Source: Paraneptunicella aestuarii
GTDB taxonomy: Bacteria > Pseudomonadota > Gammaproteobacteria > Enterobacterales > Alteromonadaceae
Length of the DNA stretch: 64,000 nucleotides
Direction of reading: 5' to 3'
Assembly: GCF_019900845.1 (NCBI RefSeq)
Contig: NZ_CP074570.1
Span: forward strand, 2,666,001 to 2,730,000
Shown here: in pieces, positions 31,101 through 40,547 of the stretch
Layout of the letters: the number at the start of each line of letters is the position of its first letter
Numbering within the stretch: the stretch's first letter is position 1
The notes under the pieces: generated by a model
What the model was told of the DNA's origin: nothing
Databases searched by the model: none
Seen by the model: the letters and a program-made list of their open reading frames with translations, nothing else
Program-made: the position numbers and the translations under genes

Positions 31101-34100
31101 AGTGCTCAGCCATGACCCCTTTAGGTTTACCGGTAGAGCCCGAGGTATAGATAACATAGGCGGTATTGCTGGGCGTCAGATCCGATACTTGCGGATTGGT
31201 TTCTGGCAACACTTGCTCTTGCCAATTCTCGTCCAATCGAATGACGTTGTATTGTTGAGCAGCGTCACCAATGGATGACAAACCGCTTTCGTCAGCCAAT
31301 AGTAATAACGGATTAGCGTCTTCCAGAATATCAACCAGTCGGCTACTGGCATATTCCGGATCTAAAGGCACATAAGCGCCTCCAGCTTTAAGAATGGCTA
31401 ATATCGCCACTAACATATAAGGGCGACGTTCCGCGCACAAAGCCACCAATGACTCGGGCTTGACGCCCTTTGCGATTAGCAGGTGAGCCAATTGGTTCGC
31501 TTGCCGATTCAGCTCGCGATAAGTCATTCCCCTGTCGCATATTTCGCTCTCACAATCCTGCGATTGAGATTCAATTAAAGCAACCGCATCCGGCGTTGTT
31601 TCAACCTGCTGTTCAAACAGTTGATGAATACATAGATGGTGCGGGTATTGCGTCTGCGATTGGTTGAACTCGTATAGAACTTTCTGGCGCTCTTGTGGCG
31701 GCAACACATCCAGCTCGCAAGCAGGAACAAGTGGTGAGTGAATCAGGATCTCAGATAAATGCGCGAGCGCCCTTTGCATCATTTGGCACAGGTGTTCTGC
31801 ATCAATAGAAGATTTGGTATTCGCCGTTAACCCTAGCGAGTGCCCATCATCTTCGACCGATAACACAAAGGGGTAATTGGTATGTTCCACAAACCGAACT
31901 CGTTGAACTCGGCTGAATAGATGCGCTTCCTCCGTCGCGTTGATGATGTCGGACAAGGCGTTATGCCGATAATTGAGCATTGCCGTAAACAAAGGCGCGG
32001 CTGAATCAATGCCGCTACACCGTTGTGCTTCAGCGAGCGAGGCATACTCATGCTCCATTAATGCATTTAACCGCCGATGTACTTGTTTGATACTGGCTTG
32101 CACGGTTTGCGTATCAACATCCAATCGAAATGGTAAGGTGTTGATGTAAAGCCCCATCGCATCGGCAATGCCTTCACCGGATTGCATTCTCCCCAGTAAG
32201 ACTGTGCCAAACACCGCCTTTTGCACGCCACTGGTGCGGGCAACCACTTGCCCGAACGCAAAGTGGCATAAGCTTGCCAGACTCACGCCTTGCATTTTGG
32301 CTTGTGCGCGTAGCGTGGTATTTAAGGTATCAGGCAAAACAACCCGATGCTCTTTGCCCTCCAAACCCTCTTGTTTTGACGTTTGCACAGCAAAAGGTAT
32401 GGTGGATTCTTCGATGTCCGAGAGTAAATTCGCAAAATAGCTCTGGTGAGACTCTCTGTGACTATCCAATTGAATGCGGGCAACCAGATTACGATAAGGC
32501 ACTGGCGTAGCAAGTTGAGCGTCTTGCCCGGATAAAATCAGCTTCAATTCAGCCGCCAAACTTTCCAGTGTAGAGTGATCGCCAACCAGGTGATGCAGTT
32601 GTTGCAATACCAACCATCGACCTTCGGCAGAAGCTTCAGATTCTGCTCTTGATGCTACTCTTGATACTTGAAGGGGATCTTTAGCAATGACATAACGTAA
32701 CAAGGTGGACTGACGTACATCCAGGCTTTGATATTGCGCCTGCATATACTGCAAAGAATCATCATCAGCAGCGGCTTGCTGCTCGCTCAAATCCATTTCT
32801 ACGACATTAAGAGGCGCATGGCGCAGCACGACTTGAGCGGGTTCGCTCAATCCATGCCAATGAAACACCGTTCGCAAGGCATCATGGCGATCCACGACTT
32901 TTTGCACCGCCGCCAAATAAGCGTCTAAATCGTCCCGATTGGAGAAAATCAAATGCTCACTGAGCAAGTAAGGATCGTGCCCCTCACCTGCAATATGATG
33001 GTATAAAATCCCTTCCTGCAACGGCGTTAACGCATAGATATCCTGTATGTTGGCGATACCCGAAGGCGTTGCCGACACAAGCTGATCAATCTCGTCCTGT
33101 TGCAGTTGAATAAGCGGCAACATCTGCGGTGTGATACGAGCACAATCCGGCTCGATCACATTAGGCGGTATCGCCGCTTTTCGATAAGAGCCGAGCTTTT
33201 TAGCCAGTTCAGCCAAGGTTGGAGAGCTGAATAAATCATGAGTTGCCAGCCCTAACCCGACTTTATGCAACTGCTCCATCAACCTGACCGCCAGTAACGA
33301 ATGACCGCCTAAAGCAAAGAAATCATCATGACGACCGATACGTTCAACCTTGAGTAAGCTTGACCAAATCTGTGCCAGTCGCTGCTCCGTTTCACCTTGG
33401 GGAGCTTCATATTCAGCACGAATCAAGGCGCTGTCATCGGGTGCAGGTAAGGCTTTTCTGTCTAGTTTTCCATTCGGTGTTTGCGGCCAGTGTTCAAGCA
33501 ACATCACCGCCGAAGGCACCATATAATTCGGTAAATGGCGACCAAGATGCTCGATTAGCGCTTGAATCGCTTCCTGTCTGGTATTTTCTTTCTGCAACGT
33601 AGCGAATTCGGCAGGCATCACATAAGCCACCAAACGCTTTTGCTCTCCGGAACCAAAGGCCATCACCACAGAAGAATGCACGGTTTCATGCTCGTTGAGG
33701 CAATTCTCTATTTCACCAAGTTCAATACGAAAACCACGGATTTTTACCTGAAAATCATTACGTCCGAGATACTCGATATTGCCATCAGCAAGATACCGAG
33801 CCAGATCGCCGGTTTTATACATTCTGGTGGCTCGGCCTCGACTATCCATGTGCTTGAATGGATTGAGCAAATAGCGTTCATCGGTTAATGCTGGCTGGTT
33901 TAAATAGCCTCGGGTAACGCCATCACCGGCAATATAGATTTCACCTACAGCTCCTTTAGGTACAGGCTGTAAGTGCTCATCCAGCAAATAGATTTGAGTG
34001 TTGGCGATTGGGCGACCAATGCTAACAATAAAGTCTTTCGCCGATGCCGCTTCGTAATAGGTGGAATAGGTTGTGCTTTCGGAAGGCGCATACAAGTTAC

Positions 34101-36702
34101 ACAATTTATGAATGTGCGTTTCTCGAAACAGAGATTCCGCCAATGATTGTGTGAGCGGTTCACCCGCCAAATTAACCACCTTGACGCTATCTTCAACCTG
34201 CCCCCTATCCAACATGCCATCCATCACCGATGGCACAGTGTTGATATGAGTCGTGCCAACAGCCCCTTGTTCCAGCGCATTACGCACTAAATTCAGTGTT
34301 CCGCCCTGATGCAAGGTAGCAAAGCACTCGTAAACAGACAGGTCGAATGTCAACGAGGTCGCGAACAAGGTATTGCTGAATACCTGAGCCGAATATTGAG
34401 ACGCAGTCCAGATAATTAAGTTAACGGCATTGCCATGCTCAATCATGACTCCTTTGGGCTTACCGGTAGACCCTGAAGTATAAATGATGTAAGCCAAATT
34501 AGTGGGAGTGAGCTCCGGTATTGAAGGATTGCTTACAGGTAATGCTTTGTCAAAATCTCTGTCAAAACCTCTATCAAAATCCCAGTCCTTATCCAATCGA
34601 ACAACGGTTTTATCAGACGGCATATCCCCAATCACGGATATGCCTTTTTCATCCGTTAGCAGTATTAACGGGTCAGCATCTTCAAGAACGTCGTTTAGGC
34701 GAGTGCTGGCATAATCGGTATCCAAAGGAACATAAGCCGCTCCGGCCTTTAAAATCGCTAATAGCCCAACCAACATATAAGGCTTGCGTTGAACACACAA
34801 AGCCACCAGTGACTCCGGTTTCACTCCTTGTTCGATAAGATAATGAGCTAATGCGTTGGCTTGCTCATTAAGCTCTCGATAAGTGAGTTTTTGATTATCA
34901 CTAACATCCTGATAAACAACGGCAATTGCCTCTGGTGTTTTTTCAGCTTGCGCTTCAAATAACTGATGTAAACAGATGTCGAGAGGGTAATCACAGTCGG
35001 TGTGATTGAAATCGAATAATAATTGCTGACGTTCCGAGGCATCCAGAAAATCGACGTCAGCCAGGCTTTGTTGTGCGTTCAGGTGTATTTGATTGAGCAG
35101 ATTTCTCAAATGCAAGCCGATAGCATTTGCATTAGCTCTCGCATTAGTCGCACTAGCCCCATTCCCATTCATCCCACTAAATGAGCAACGAATAGCATTT
35201 TCCTTAATGGCGACATCAATCACCAAACCAGTTCTGGAATAGCTTTCGTCGCTGTCCAAATCTTCGATAGACTGCCCGATCCTCACGACAACATTAAAAG
35301 GATTCGCCTCGGAGTCTCGGGGGATCGTTCTAAGCTCAGGATATCGACCAAAGATATCTTTGGCATAGCCAACAGGGGTTATTTCGAGAAAGCGATTAGC
35401 CTGAGTAAGAACATCTTCAAGGCGCTGTTGAGGTGTTAAAGTTAATTCAACTGGCTTAAGGAAGTTCAGTAGTGACCTATGCGCCAATGAATGTGACGTA
35501 TTGTCTTGTTCATACAGAACGAAGGTAAAAGGCGTGAAACTATTTAATCTTGATAAATAGACAGCCAAGGCGCTCATGCATTGACTCGTTAGCTCATCTC
35601 TCGACTGGAAATGCTGCTGCAATGCGTGCCACTGTTTCTGCTCCAAAGATTGCTCACTAACAACATCGAGCTGTGGCAAAAAGAATGTGTCGAAATTCGC
35701 TAACTGAGTGAATACTTTGAGATATGTAGGTTCATTTTTATGAATATCGCGATATAGGTTTTTTAAGGATGTGCGCAACTCATTAGGCAATTGCGGAAGC
35801 ACATCCCCTTCTTTCAAGCCCAGGGTTTCAAATACATGAATATTTGAAACCGTTTCGCCATTTAAATACCGAATGCCTTGTATTTGCACATCCTGCGTTG
35901 CCGTTGCAATAACCGGATTATCGCCTAATTGCAGGATTTGCCCCGGTGTAGCGTCAGAGGCACTATTCAGCACCTTGATGCCATCAACCAAGTAAAATTC
36001 TCCGTTCAAATAGCATTTGAGCTGAAACCAGGGATTGACTTGATATTGTCCAAAATGCAAGCCCCGCTTGAGGTTTACAATAGATTCCGCATCCATGTGC
36101 CAATCAACAATTCCCAGTGAATCTGGCGTTTTACGGGAAGAATAAAAAGTACGGAAATCTAAATTCTGAGGCGAGCCTTTAAGCGTATTTTGAGAAATGT
36201 GCTCAATGAGTTCGACAAATGCGTCATAAGCCTCGTCATAACAAAGCAAGTTAAGAGCTTCGGCACTTTCAATATGTGAAATATCAAATTTGCGCTGAAT
36301 GTAAATATCACCAGCATCCACCTTATCGACAATTTGATGCCATGAAATACCGTGCTCTTTTTCTCCCTCTAACAATGCCCAGGCACTGGCATTAAGGCCG
36401 GCATACCTGGGTAGAAGGGAGTCATGAAAATTGATGGCAAACTGTTTGATTTGACGAGTCAGGCTGTCGGGGATAATTGCCTTATTAACGATGGAAAAAA
36501 GAAGATCAATATCACTCAGGGTAAGATGATCTTCAAGCTCCTGAATAGAAGCTACATGACTTATATTCTGCTCTTTACACCAATTTGCAACTGTAGGTTC
36601 TGATGTGACAACACAGGCAATGTCATGTTGGTTCTCAAGCAGGTGATTACCACACCTGATAGCTAACGTTGTATCCCCCAGTAATACACATGACTTTTTC
36701 AT
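16189..36702 (-). CDS. Giant six-module NRPS with N-terminal formyltransferase domain
   Basis: A 6837-aa initiating NRPS. Order: formyltransferase (aa 1-about 290), an extra region without a known active site (about 300-590), A1 (core near 745), T1 (1133), C2-A2-T2, C3-A3-T3, C4-A4-T4, C5-A5-T5, C6-A6-T6 (last LGGHSL near 6773), then a short charged tail that could dock with the TubC-like domain of the next NRPS. C4 has HHMVSDA and looks conventional. The other C domains have LQEGIL-type N-termini with a dual epimerisation/condensation-like H[HY][IL]x5D motif. Pocket codes by eye: A1, A3, A4 and A5 DLYTNALTYK (close to an Ala code), A2 DAMFLGVTYK (Ile/Val-like), A6 DAFLIGAVVK (hydrophobic, unassigned). 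Predicted start of product: formyl-Ala-Ile/Val-Ala-Ala-Ala-X. There is no thioesterase, so the chain passes to the overlapping downstream gene. The ribosome binding site is weak. Several linkers hold short tandem duplications. Confidence 0.97.
16481..18209 (-). repeat. 1.7-kb A-domain repeat, copy in the upstream NRPS (module 6)
   Basis: Partner of 2709-4425. It carries an additional 12-bp unit near 17718-17741, read as a second Asp-Ser-Asn pair. Both copies therefore activate the same residue X, predicted at positions 6 and 10 of the chain. Confidence 0.9.
21362..21412. repeat. 12-bp tandem repeat in NRPS linker
   Basis: Four degenerate 12-bp units (consensus tttctggtttcg/agc) in the coding frame of A5 of the upstream NRPS. 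They read ETKPETKPEAKPETK on the minus strand. The insertion is surface-loop-like and absent from the sister A domains. Confidence 0.85.
22042..22065. repeat. Perfect 12-bp tandem duplication inside a C domain
   Basis: cattcttcccaa occurs twice in a row. It gives LLGRMLGRML in C5 of the upstream NRPS, where the sister C domains have a single LLGRM. It lies close to a conserved condensation-domain motif, so the four added residues could affect the domain. Confidence 0.9.
23437..23481. repeat. 15-bp tandem repeat in NRPS linker
   Basis: Three 15-bp units (tttttgatcaatgct type) give the minus-strand peptide DQKSIDQKNINQK in the C-terminal part of A4 of the upstream NRPS. In frame. Confidence 0.85.
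26687..27829 (-). repeat. 1143-bp identical A-domain repeat, copy in the upstream NRPS (module 3)
   Basis: Partner of 9558-10700. Identity at synonymous sites over more than 1 kb, between modules in two different genes, indicates recent gene conversion or duplication rather than selection on the protein. Confidence 0.93.
34549..34584. repeat. 12-bp tandem repeat in NRPS linker
   Basis: Three 12-bp units (gtcaaaatctct type) give DFDRGFDRDFDKA on the minus strand, in the N-terminal part of A1 of the upstream NRPS. In frame. Confidence 0.85.
35830..36702 (-). other. Formyltransferase initiation domain of the NRPS
   Basis: The first 290 or so residues of the 6837-aa NRPS resemble methionyl-tRNA formyltransferase and the F domain of linear gramicidin synthetase. 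The catalytic triad is visible: Asn91 and His93 in NFHDSLLPRYAG, and Asp129 in KVDAGD. A second lobe (about aa 165-290) resembles the family's C-terminal domain. By family knowledge it transfers a formyl group from formyl-tetrahydrofolate to the amino group of the first T-bound amino acid. The complete triad argues for an active domain. Confidence 0.9.
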
Positions 36703-37385
36703 AGATGAAACCCGTGAGTAAATTCAGAATTTTTGATTTAACAATTTGCTCAACTACACGGTACATCATATGAAATACAGTAATATCAACAGAGTTCGGT
36801 GTCTCTCCATGAAAGGCTCCAGACTAATATTGCAATCTATTGGTAGATGCGAATTAATCAGTTCTGAAGGCTTATTCCGGCCTCTAGCATGAAGTTGGCA
36901 ACGTGGTATTTAGATACTGCTTGTTCTATCTAGACTGCTTGAATAATTTCATAGAACGGTAAATTATTTTCCGGCGAGGATGGTATATTTGACGCACATT
37001 GAAGTCAAATATTTTACCCGAAACAAACAATAATTGATCAATGTGAAAATCAGGCTCTTCATCATTATCAGTCCATATGACTAGCAAAGAAGTAGTTCAG
37101 CATTGATATAGGCATCGCAGATTTATATGAAATTACTGATGAATAAAATGGGGTTTGGTCACGGTGACCATTCCAAGAAGAGCAAGTGCTTATAGCCAAA
37201 TATTATTTTTTCGCAAAAATTGGAATCTATTGGCAAAAACACCAAGTAATACCCGGCCTTTTTGTACAAAAGTCACGGTTTGGTCACGACATGGTCACAA
37301 GCGATATATTGAGTTGCACTGGATCGTGCTTATATAAGAGATAACGTATTGATTTGATTGACATGGATTTTATTGATATGAATAT
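36703..37385. other. Intergenic region upstream of the formyl-initiating NRPS
   Basis: I see no gene here. It must hold the promoter of the minus-strand NRPS operon, but no convincing -35/-10 pair stands out. It is visibly AT-rich. It contains a 9-bp inverted repeat (36986-37013) and the first GGTCAC palindrome (37157-37169), both listed separately. Confidence 0.6.
36986..37013. promoter_or_regulatory. Inverted repeat, candidate operator
   Basis: ATATTTGAC, ten spacer bases, then GTCAAATAT: perfect 9-bp arms with one helical turn between half-site centres plus spacer. It lies about 285 bp upstream of the 6837-aa NRPS start. This geometry suits a dimeric regulator. No regulator gene is visible in the window, so the binding protein is unknown. 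A hairpin in RNA is the alternative. Confidence 0.4.
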
Positions 37386-37565
37386 TGGCGGAGTGGACGG
37401 GACTCGAACCCGCGACCCCCGGCGTGACAGGCCGTACCGACTATAAGTTCTTATACATAGTTATGTGTATATTAATAGTATCCAACTGTATTTATTACCT
37501 TTTCTAAATCCTCTTCATTTATACAATTTCAACCAATTAAACACACTTGTTTTGGTCACGGTCAC
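37157..37565. repeat. GGTCAC repeat cluster around the tRNA remnant
   Basis: GGTCAC occurs as a 13-bp palindrome GGTCACGGTGACC (37157-37169), as spaced direct copies at 37282-37287 and 37293-37298 (with AGTCAC just before, 37271-37276), and as a tandem GGTCACGGTCAC at 37554-37565. The cluster straddles the tRNA-Asp remnant and stops just before the first recombinase-trio gene. That is where recombinase arm sites, an excisionase or an autoregulator would bind. Function is inferred. Confidence 0.55.
37386..37434 (-). other. 3' remnant of tRNA-Asp gene, candidate attachment site
   Basis: On the minus strand this reads from the anticodon stem through loop CTGTCAC (anticodon GTC), the T arm GGGTTCGAGTCCC, the acceptor 3' strand and an encoded CCA. 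It matches the 3' half of a gammaproteobacterial tRNA-Asp. The D arm and 5' acceptor strand are missing and replaced by unrelated AT-rich sequence, so it cannot form a tRNA. A 3' tRNA fragment beside site-specific recombinase genes is the usual scar of an integrated island. Its orientation puts the element on the right and older chromosome on the left. Confidence 0.8.
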
Positions 37566-37634
37566 AATAAATTCAATTTTATTAGATCTATATTGTATAT
37601 TTATTACTCTACAAATAGACCTGACGGACGTAAA

Positions 37635-38219
37635 ATGGCTCACTTACTCAAGTCAAAAAGTAAGGTAAAAACTGCAATTATTCACCCTGCGGTTGAACCC
37701 ATTTTCAAGCTTTATGGGCAACTTCCAAGAACAATAGATCTGAGTTCACTCCCCCACTCTTTTTTTGAACATCTAAACCAGACCATCAGACTTGAAGGCA
37801 TTTTGAATGGCAAAGAATTGCTTGTTACTGGCCCTGTAGACAAAATCGCATTATTGAACTGCCCAATTCTCGATCTAGTCAGATCCGATACTTTAATCCT
37901 AAGCAGCAATGGTGACTCAGAAGCGATAATAGAGAAGATAGTTTTTGATGCTTGGCTCTCCCTACTCCACACTGTGATTTATAGTGTTGATTCAAAAGTT
38001 CAACTCGGTATGCTCTTGGATATAGTCAATAAGGAAGTGCCAGTGGACATCCATAAAAAGCTCTTTAGCGAACACAAAACAACGGAACCAGACATTGCCA
38101 ATTGGGCTGATGCCAGCAGAGCGGTAGTACAAAGACAGGCTCAGAAATGGAGAGATTATCAACGCCTCTACACAACTCATATATCTTTCCAAACGTCAGC
38201 CCTTCTGGATAAGCAATAG
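37635..38219 (+). CDS. Small unknown protein, first gene of recombinase trio
   Basis: A 194-residue soluble protein with no domain I recognise. I chose the ATG at 37635 (MAHLLKSK), which has a weak GGACG-type ribosome site. An in-frame start at 37593 would add 14 residues of unlikely composition. It sits 21 bp before the next gene, in the same operon as two tyrosine-recombinase-like proteins, next to a tRNA-Asp remnant. By position it may be an accessory factor for integration or excision. It has no signal peptide or membrane segment. It resembles by layout the small third protein of trio recombinase modules, but homology is not shown. Confidence 0.75.
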   Translation: MAHLLKSKSKVKTAIIHPAVEPIFKLYGQLPRTIDLSSLPHSFFEHLNQTIRLEGILNGKELLVTGPVDKIALLNCPILDLVRSDTLILSSNGDSEAIIEKIVFDAWLSLLHTVIYSVDSKVQLGMLLDIVNKEVPVDIHKKLFSEHKTTEPDIANWADASRAVVQRQAQKWRDYQRLYTTHISFQTSALLDKQ

Positions 38220-38240
38220 CATAAATGGGCAGCAGATCAG

Positions 38241-40547
38241 ATGAGCAGTAAATCAGATCAAAAGTACAAAGAGGAATACGGCAGCAATTTATTTCTGCAT
38301 ATATTTAATGACGCATTAAATATCCCCCAAAAACATGCTATTGCTCACTACCTTAAGTCCCTTATTGATTCCCCGCATTACAGTATCACCATAGAATTTA
38401 AGAAAGAACTCGACAAAATTAACTTCGCCTGTGATGAAATCATCTCAGTGTCAGCCCCTTCCAATCAAAACCCGGTCGAAATACATGAAATCTATAACTG
38501 GTTACTTAAAAAACAGTGGTTACGTGAATATCACGCAACGGCTTTCGTGTGCTGTGAGTTAAAATCATACAGCTATCGAAAGCCTCGATTTGATCACTAC
38601 AAAATTTTAGTTCTTTGTTCTGCTATCAGACTGGCCGAAATTGGAGATAATGACTCCCCACTCAACAAAGTGTTCAACGAATTAAGGCAACTCGGTCTCG
38701 GTAAAAGAGATGATGTAGCCCGTACACTGCCCAATCCCGAAGACTTTCCCTTAGACGTTTTGATCGACAGACTCGATATATTGAGGCAAGACGAAACAAA
38801 GTCCAACAGGGTTCAAAGATCATTGGATGGATATTACGTTGCTTTTAAAAATGCTTACGATAAAAAAACAGGCAGAATCAAGAAGGGAAATCGCGGTCCT
38901 CGCAAAAAGTATCGGCTACATATACAAACAGAAATTGAAAACGAACCTGACAATGATTTTGATGTTTTCCAGGTTCGAGAATTAAACAGACAAAGAAGTA
39001 AATCCATTGAAGAATGGGAAAATGAAGAAAAATCTACTTCTGCGGAGGACTTGGCAACCTACGCAGTCGTTGCACTCAATCAGGATACCGCCAGAGAGCT
39101 AAAAGAGAACCAGGTAAAAGCTAAGCAAGTCATTCAAAGTATCCAGCGCAAGAAACAATTTCTACCCTGTGATTTCCAAAGTCTGACCTCACATGAAATT
39201 CGAATCTTATCTCACTCAATATTGTCTGCCGACAAAACCTCAGATTTTGAGCCTGCTTTAGCATTTCTATTATTGAGCTTGTTAACTGGCAGAGCCCCAG
39301 AGGAAATTGCAAAGCAATCCAAAGGTCAACATCGATTGTTTTATCATGATGACTCTGGCTTGAACCTGAAAATTAAGCATATAACAGCGACATTTGCCCA
39401 AGAGCAAGAAGTCAGCCACATCATTCGACCTGTTGACAAAAGCGTGACTATCCGTTTGCCCAATATCGTTACTGAAGCCCAATTAAAATCAGGAGAGATT
39501 GACTCAGACATTGTCAAAAAGTGGCTATCAGAATTAAACAAAAAGTACGGAACAAGACTGGCAATAAGTCGTATTTGCCAACAAATAAATGCGTTTCAAC
39601 GTCAAAACAATCTGGATTCTGTCATCGCTGATCTCATCACAGGTGTAAATGACATCAAAACTACCGGGCTCCCCTATAGCCACATTACACAGCAACAAAT
39701 TCAAAGCTTCATTGACCAGTTCAGCAACTGGATTCAAGACATCACTAACAATGAAAAATGGATAATCACGACAGAGGACGAAAACAAAGAGTCTGAGCCA
39801 ACCCTCGCAATAGGATCGCCACTTTATCTCAAAGAAACGGAAATCATTAGCTGTAACAGGCAGCATATTCAGCACTTAAATGAACTACGAACCAAGGGGA
39901 CTCGCTACGTAATCGCCTTCCATAATCAATATGTATTGTACATCTACCGTTTGATTACTTTGGCCTCTGGTTATCGACCTGTAGTTGGCACGGGAGGCAG
40001 AATTCAGGACATCTGTCTGGGATCAGGAAAATACTGGATCAGCGATAAAGAGCGTCGAGAAGGTCTTGCTGCACGCGTGATTGTATTGCCAGAAATCGCA
40101 ATACAACAAATTAAAATGTATCTCGCCCATTTAGATGCCCTGCACTTTTTCGCTTGTAACCAACTCCCCGTGTTAGCAAGTCACATCCAACAAGTACATG
40201 CCGGAGATCATACTGATGATAATACTGGGGAAAGCGACTTACTATTTTTCATAGAAAATGACGACATTACACCGTTATCACCTAAATCATTAAAACCCTA
40301 TCTGGCAGATCAGTTCCCCGTTGCCATTAATTGGCATCGTCATTTCCTGCGAAGCTTTTTGATGACCAAGGAAGACATTTCACCTGCACTAATTGATTGT
40401 TTTATGGGGCATGAAGAAATGGGACAAGAAGGGTTTGGTCGATTTTCAGGATTTTCCTATGGGGATTTCAAACGAATATCCGAGACTCTACAAACACTAT
40501 TGTGCTCTCTTAAATTTGAAGTGGTGAAAGGATGCAAAATCCATTAA
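38241..40547 (+). CDS. Large tyrosine-recombinase-like protein (768 aa)
   Basis: The C-terminal third holds a plausible tyrosine-recombinase core: SGYRPV near aa 572 (first Arg), HFLRSF near 700 (His-x-x-Arg), MGHEE near 722 (His) and a Tyr in FSGFSYGDF near 742. The first 500 or so residues have no recognised domain; residues 210-235 are rich in Lys and Arg and could contact DNA. A typical integrase is 300-450 aa, so this is very long. The gene overlaps the next by 16 bp, so the two recombinases are probably made together. The likely role is site-specific integration at the neighbouring tRNA-Asp site. Assignment of the catalytic residues is by motif spacing only. Confidence 0.75.
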   Translation: MSSKSDQKYKEEYGSNLFLHIFNDALNIPQKHAIAHYLKSLIDSPHYSITIEFKKELDKINFACDEIISVSAPSNQNPVEIHEIYNWLLKKQWLREYHATAFVCCELKSYSYRKPRFDHYKILVLCSAIRLAEIGDNDSPLNKVFNELRQLGLGKRDDVARTLPNPEDFPLDVLIDRLDILRQDETKSNRVQRSLDGYYVAFKNAYDKKTGRIKKGNRGPRKKYRLHIQTEIENEPDNDFDVFQVRELNRQRSKSIEEWENEEKSTSAEDLATYAVVALNQDTARELKENQVKAKQVIQSIQRKKQFLPCDFQSLTSHEIRILSHSILSADKTSDFEPALAFLLLSLLTGRAPEEIAKQSKGQHRLFYHDDSGLNLKIKHITATFAQEQEVSHIIRPVDKSVTIRLPNIVTEAQLKSGEIDSDIVKKWLSELNKKYGTRLAISRICQQINAFQRQNNLDSVIADLITGVNDIKTTGLPYSHITQQQIQSFIDQFSNWIQDITNNEKWIITTEDENKESEPTLAIGSPLYLKETEIISCNRQHIQHLNELRTKGTRYVIAFHNQYVLYIYRLITLASGYRPVVGTGGRIQDICLGSGKYWISDKERREGLAARVIVLPEIAIQQIKMYLAHLDALHFFACNQLPVLASHIQQVHAGDHTDDNTGESDLLFFIENDDITPLSPKSLKPYLADQFPVAINWHRHFLRSFLMTKEDISPALIDCFMGHEEMGQEGFGRFSGFSYGDFKRISETLQTLLCSLKFEVVKGCKIH

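Noticed and set aside
37386..37460. Functional tRNA-Asp gene
   Set aside because: The D arm and the 5' acceptor strand are absent, so no cloverleaf can form. Only the 3' half is present.
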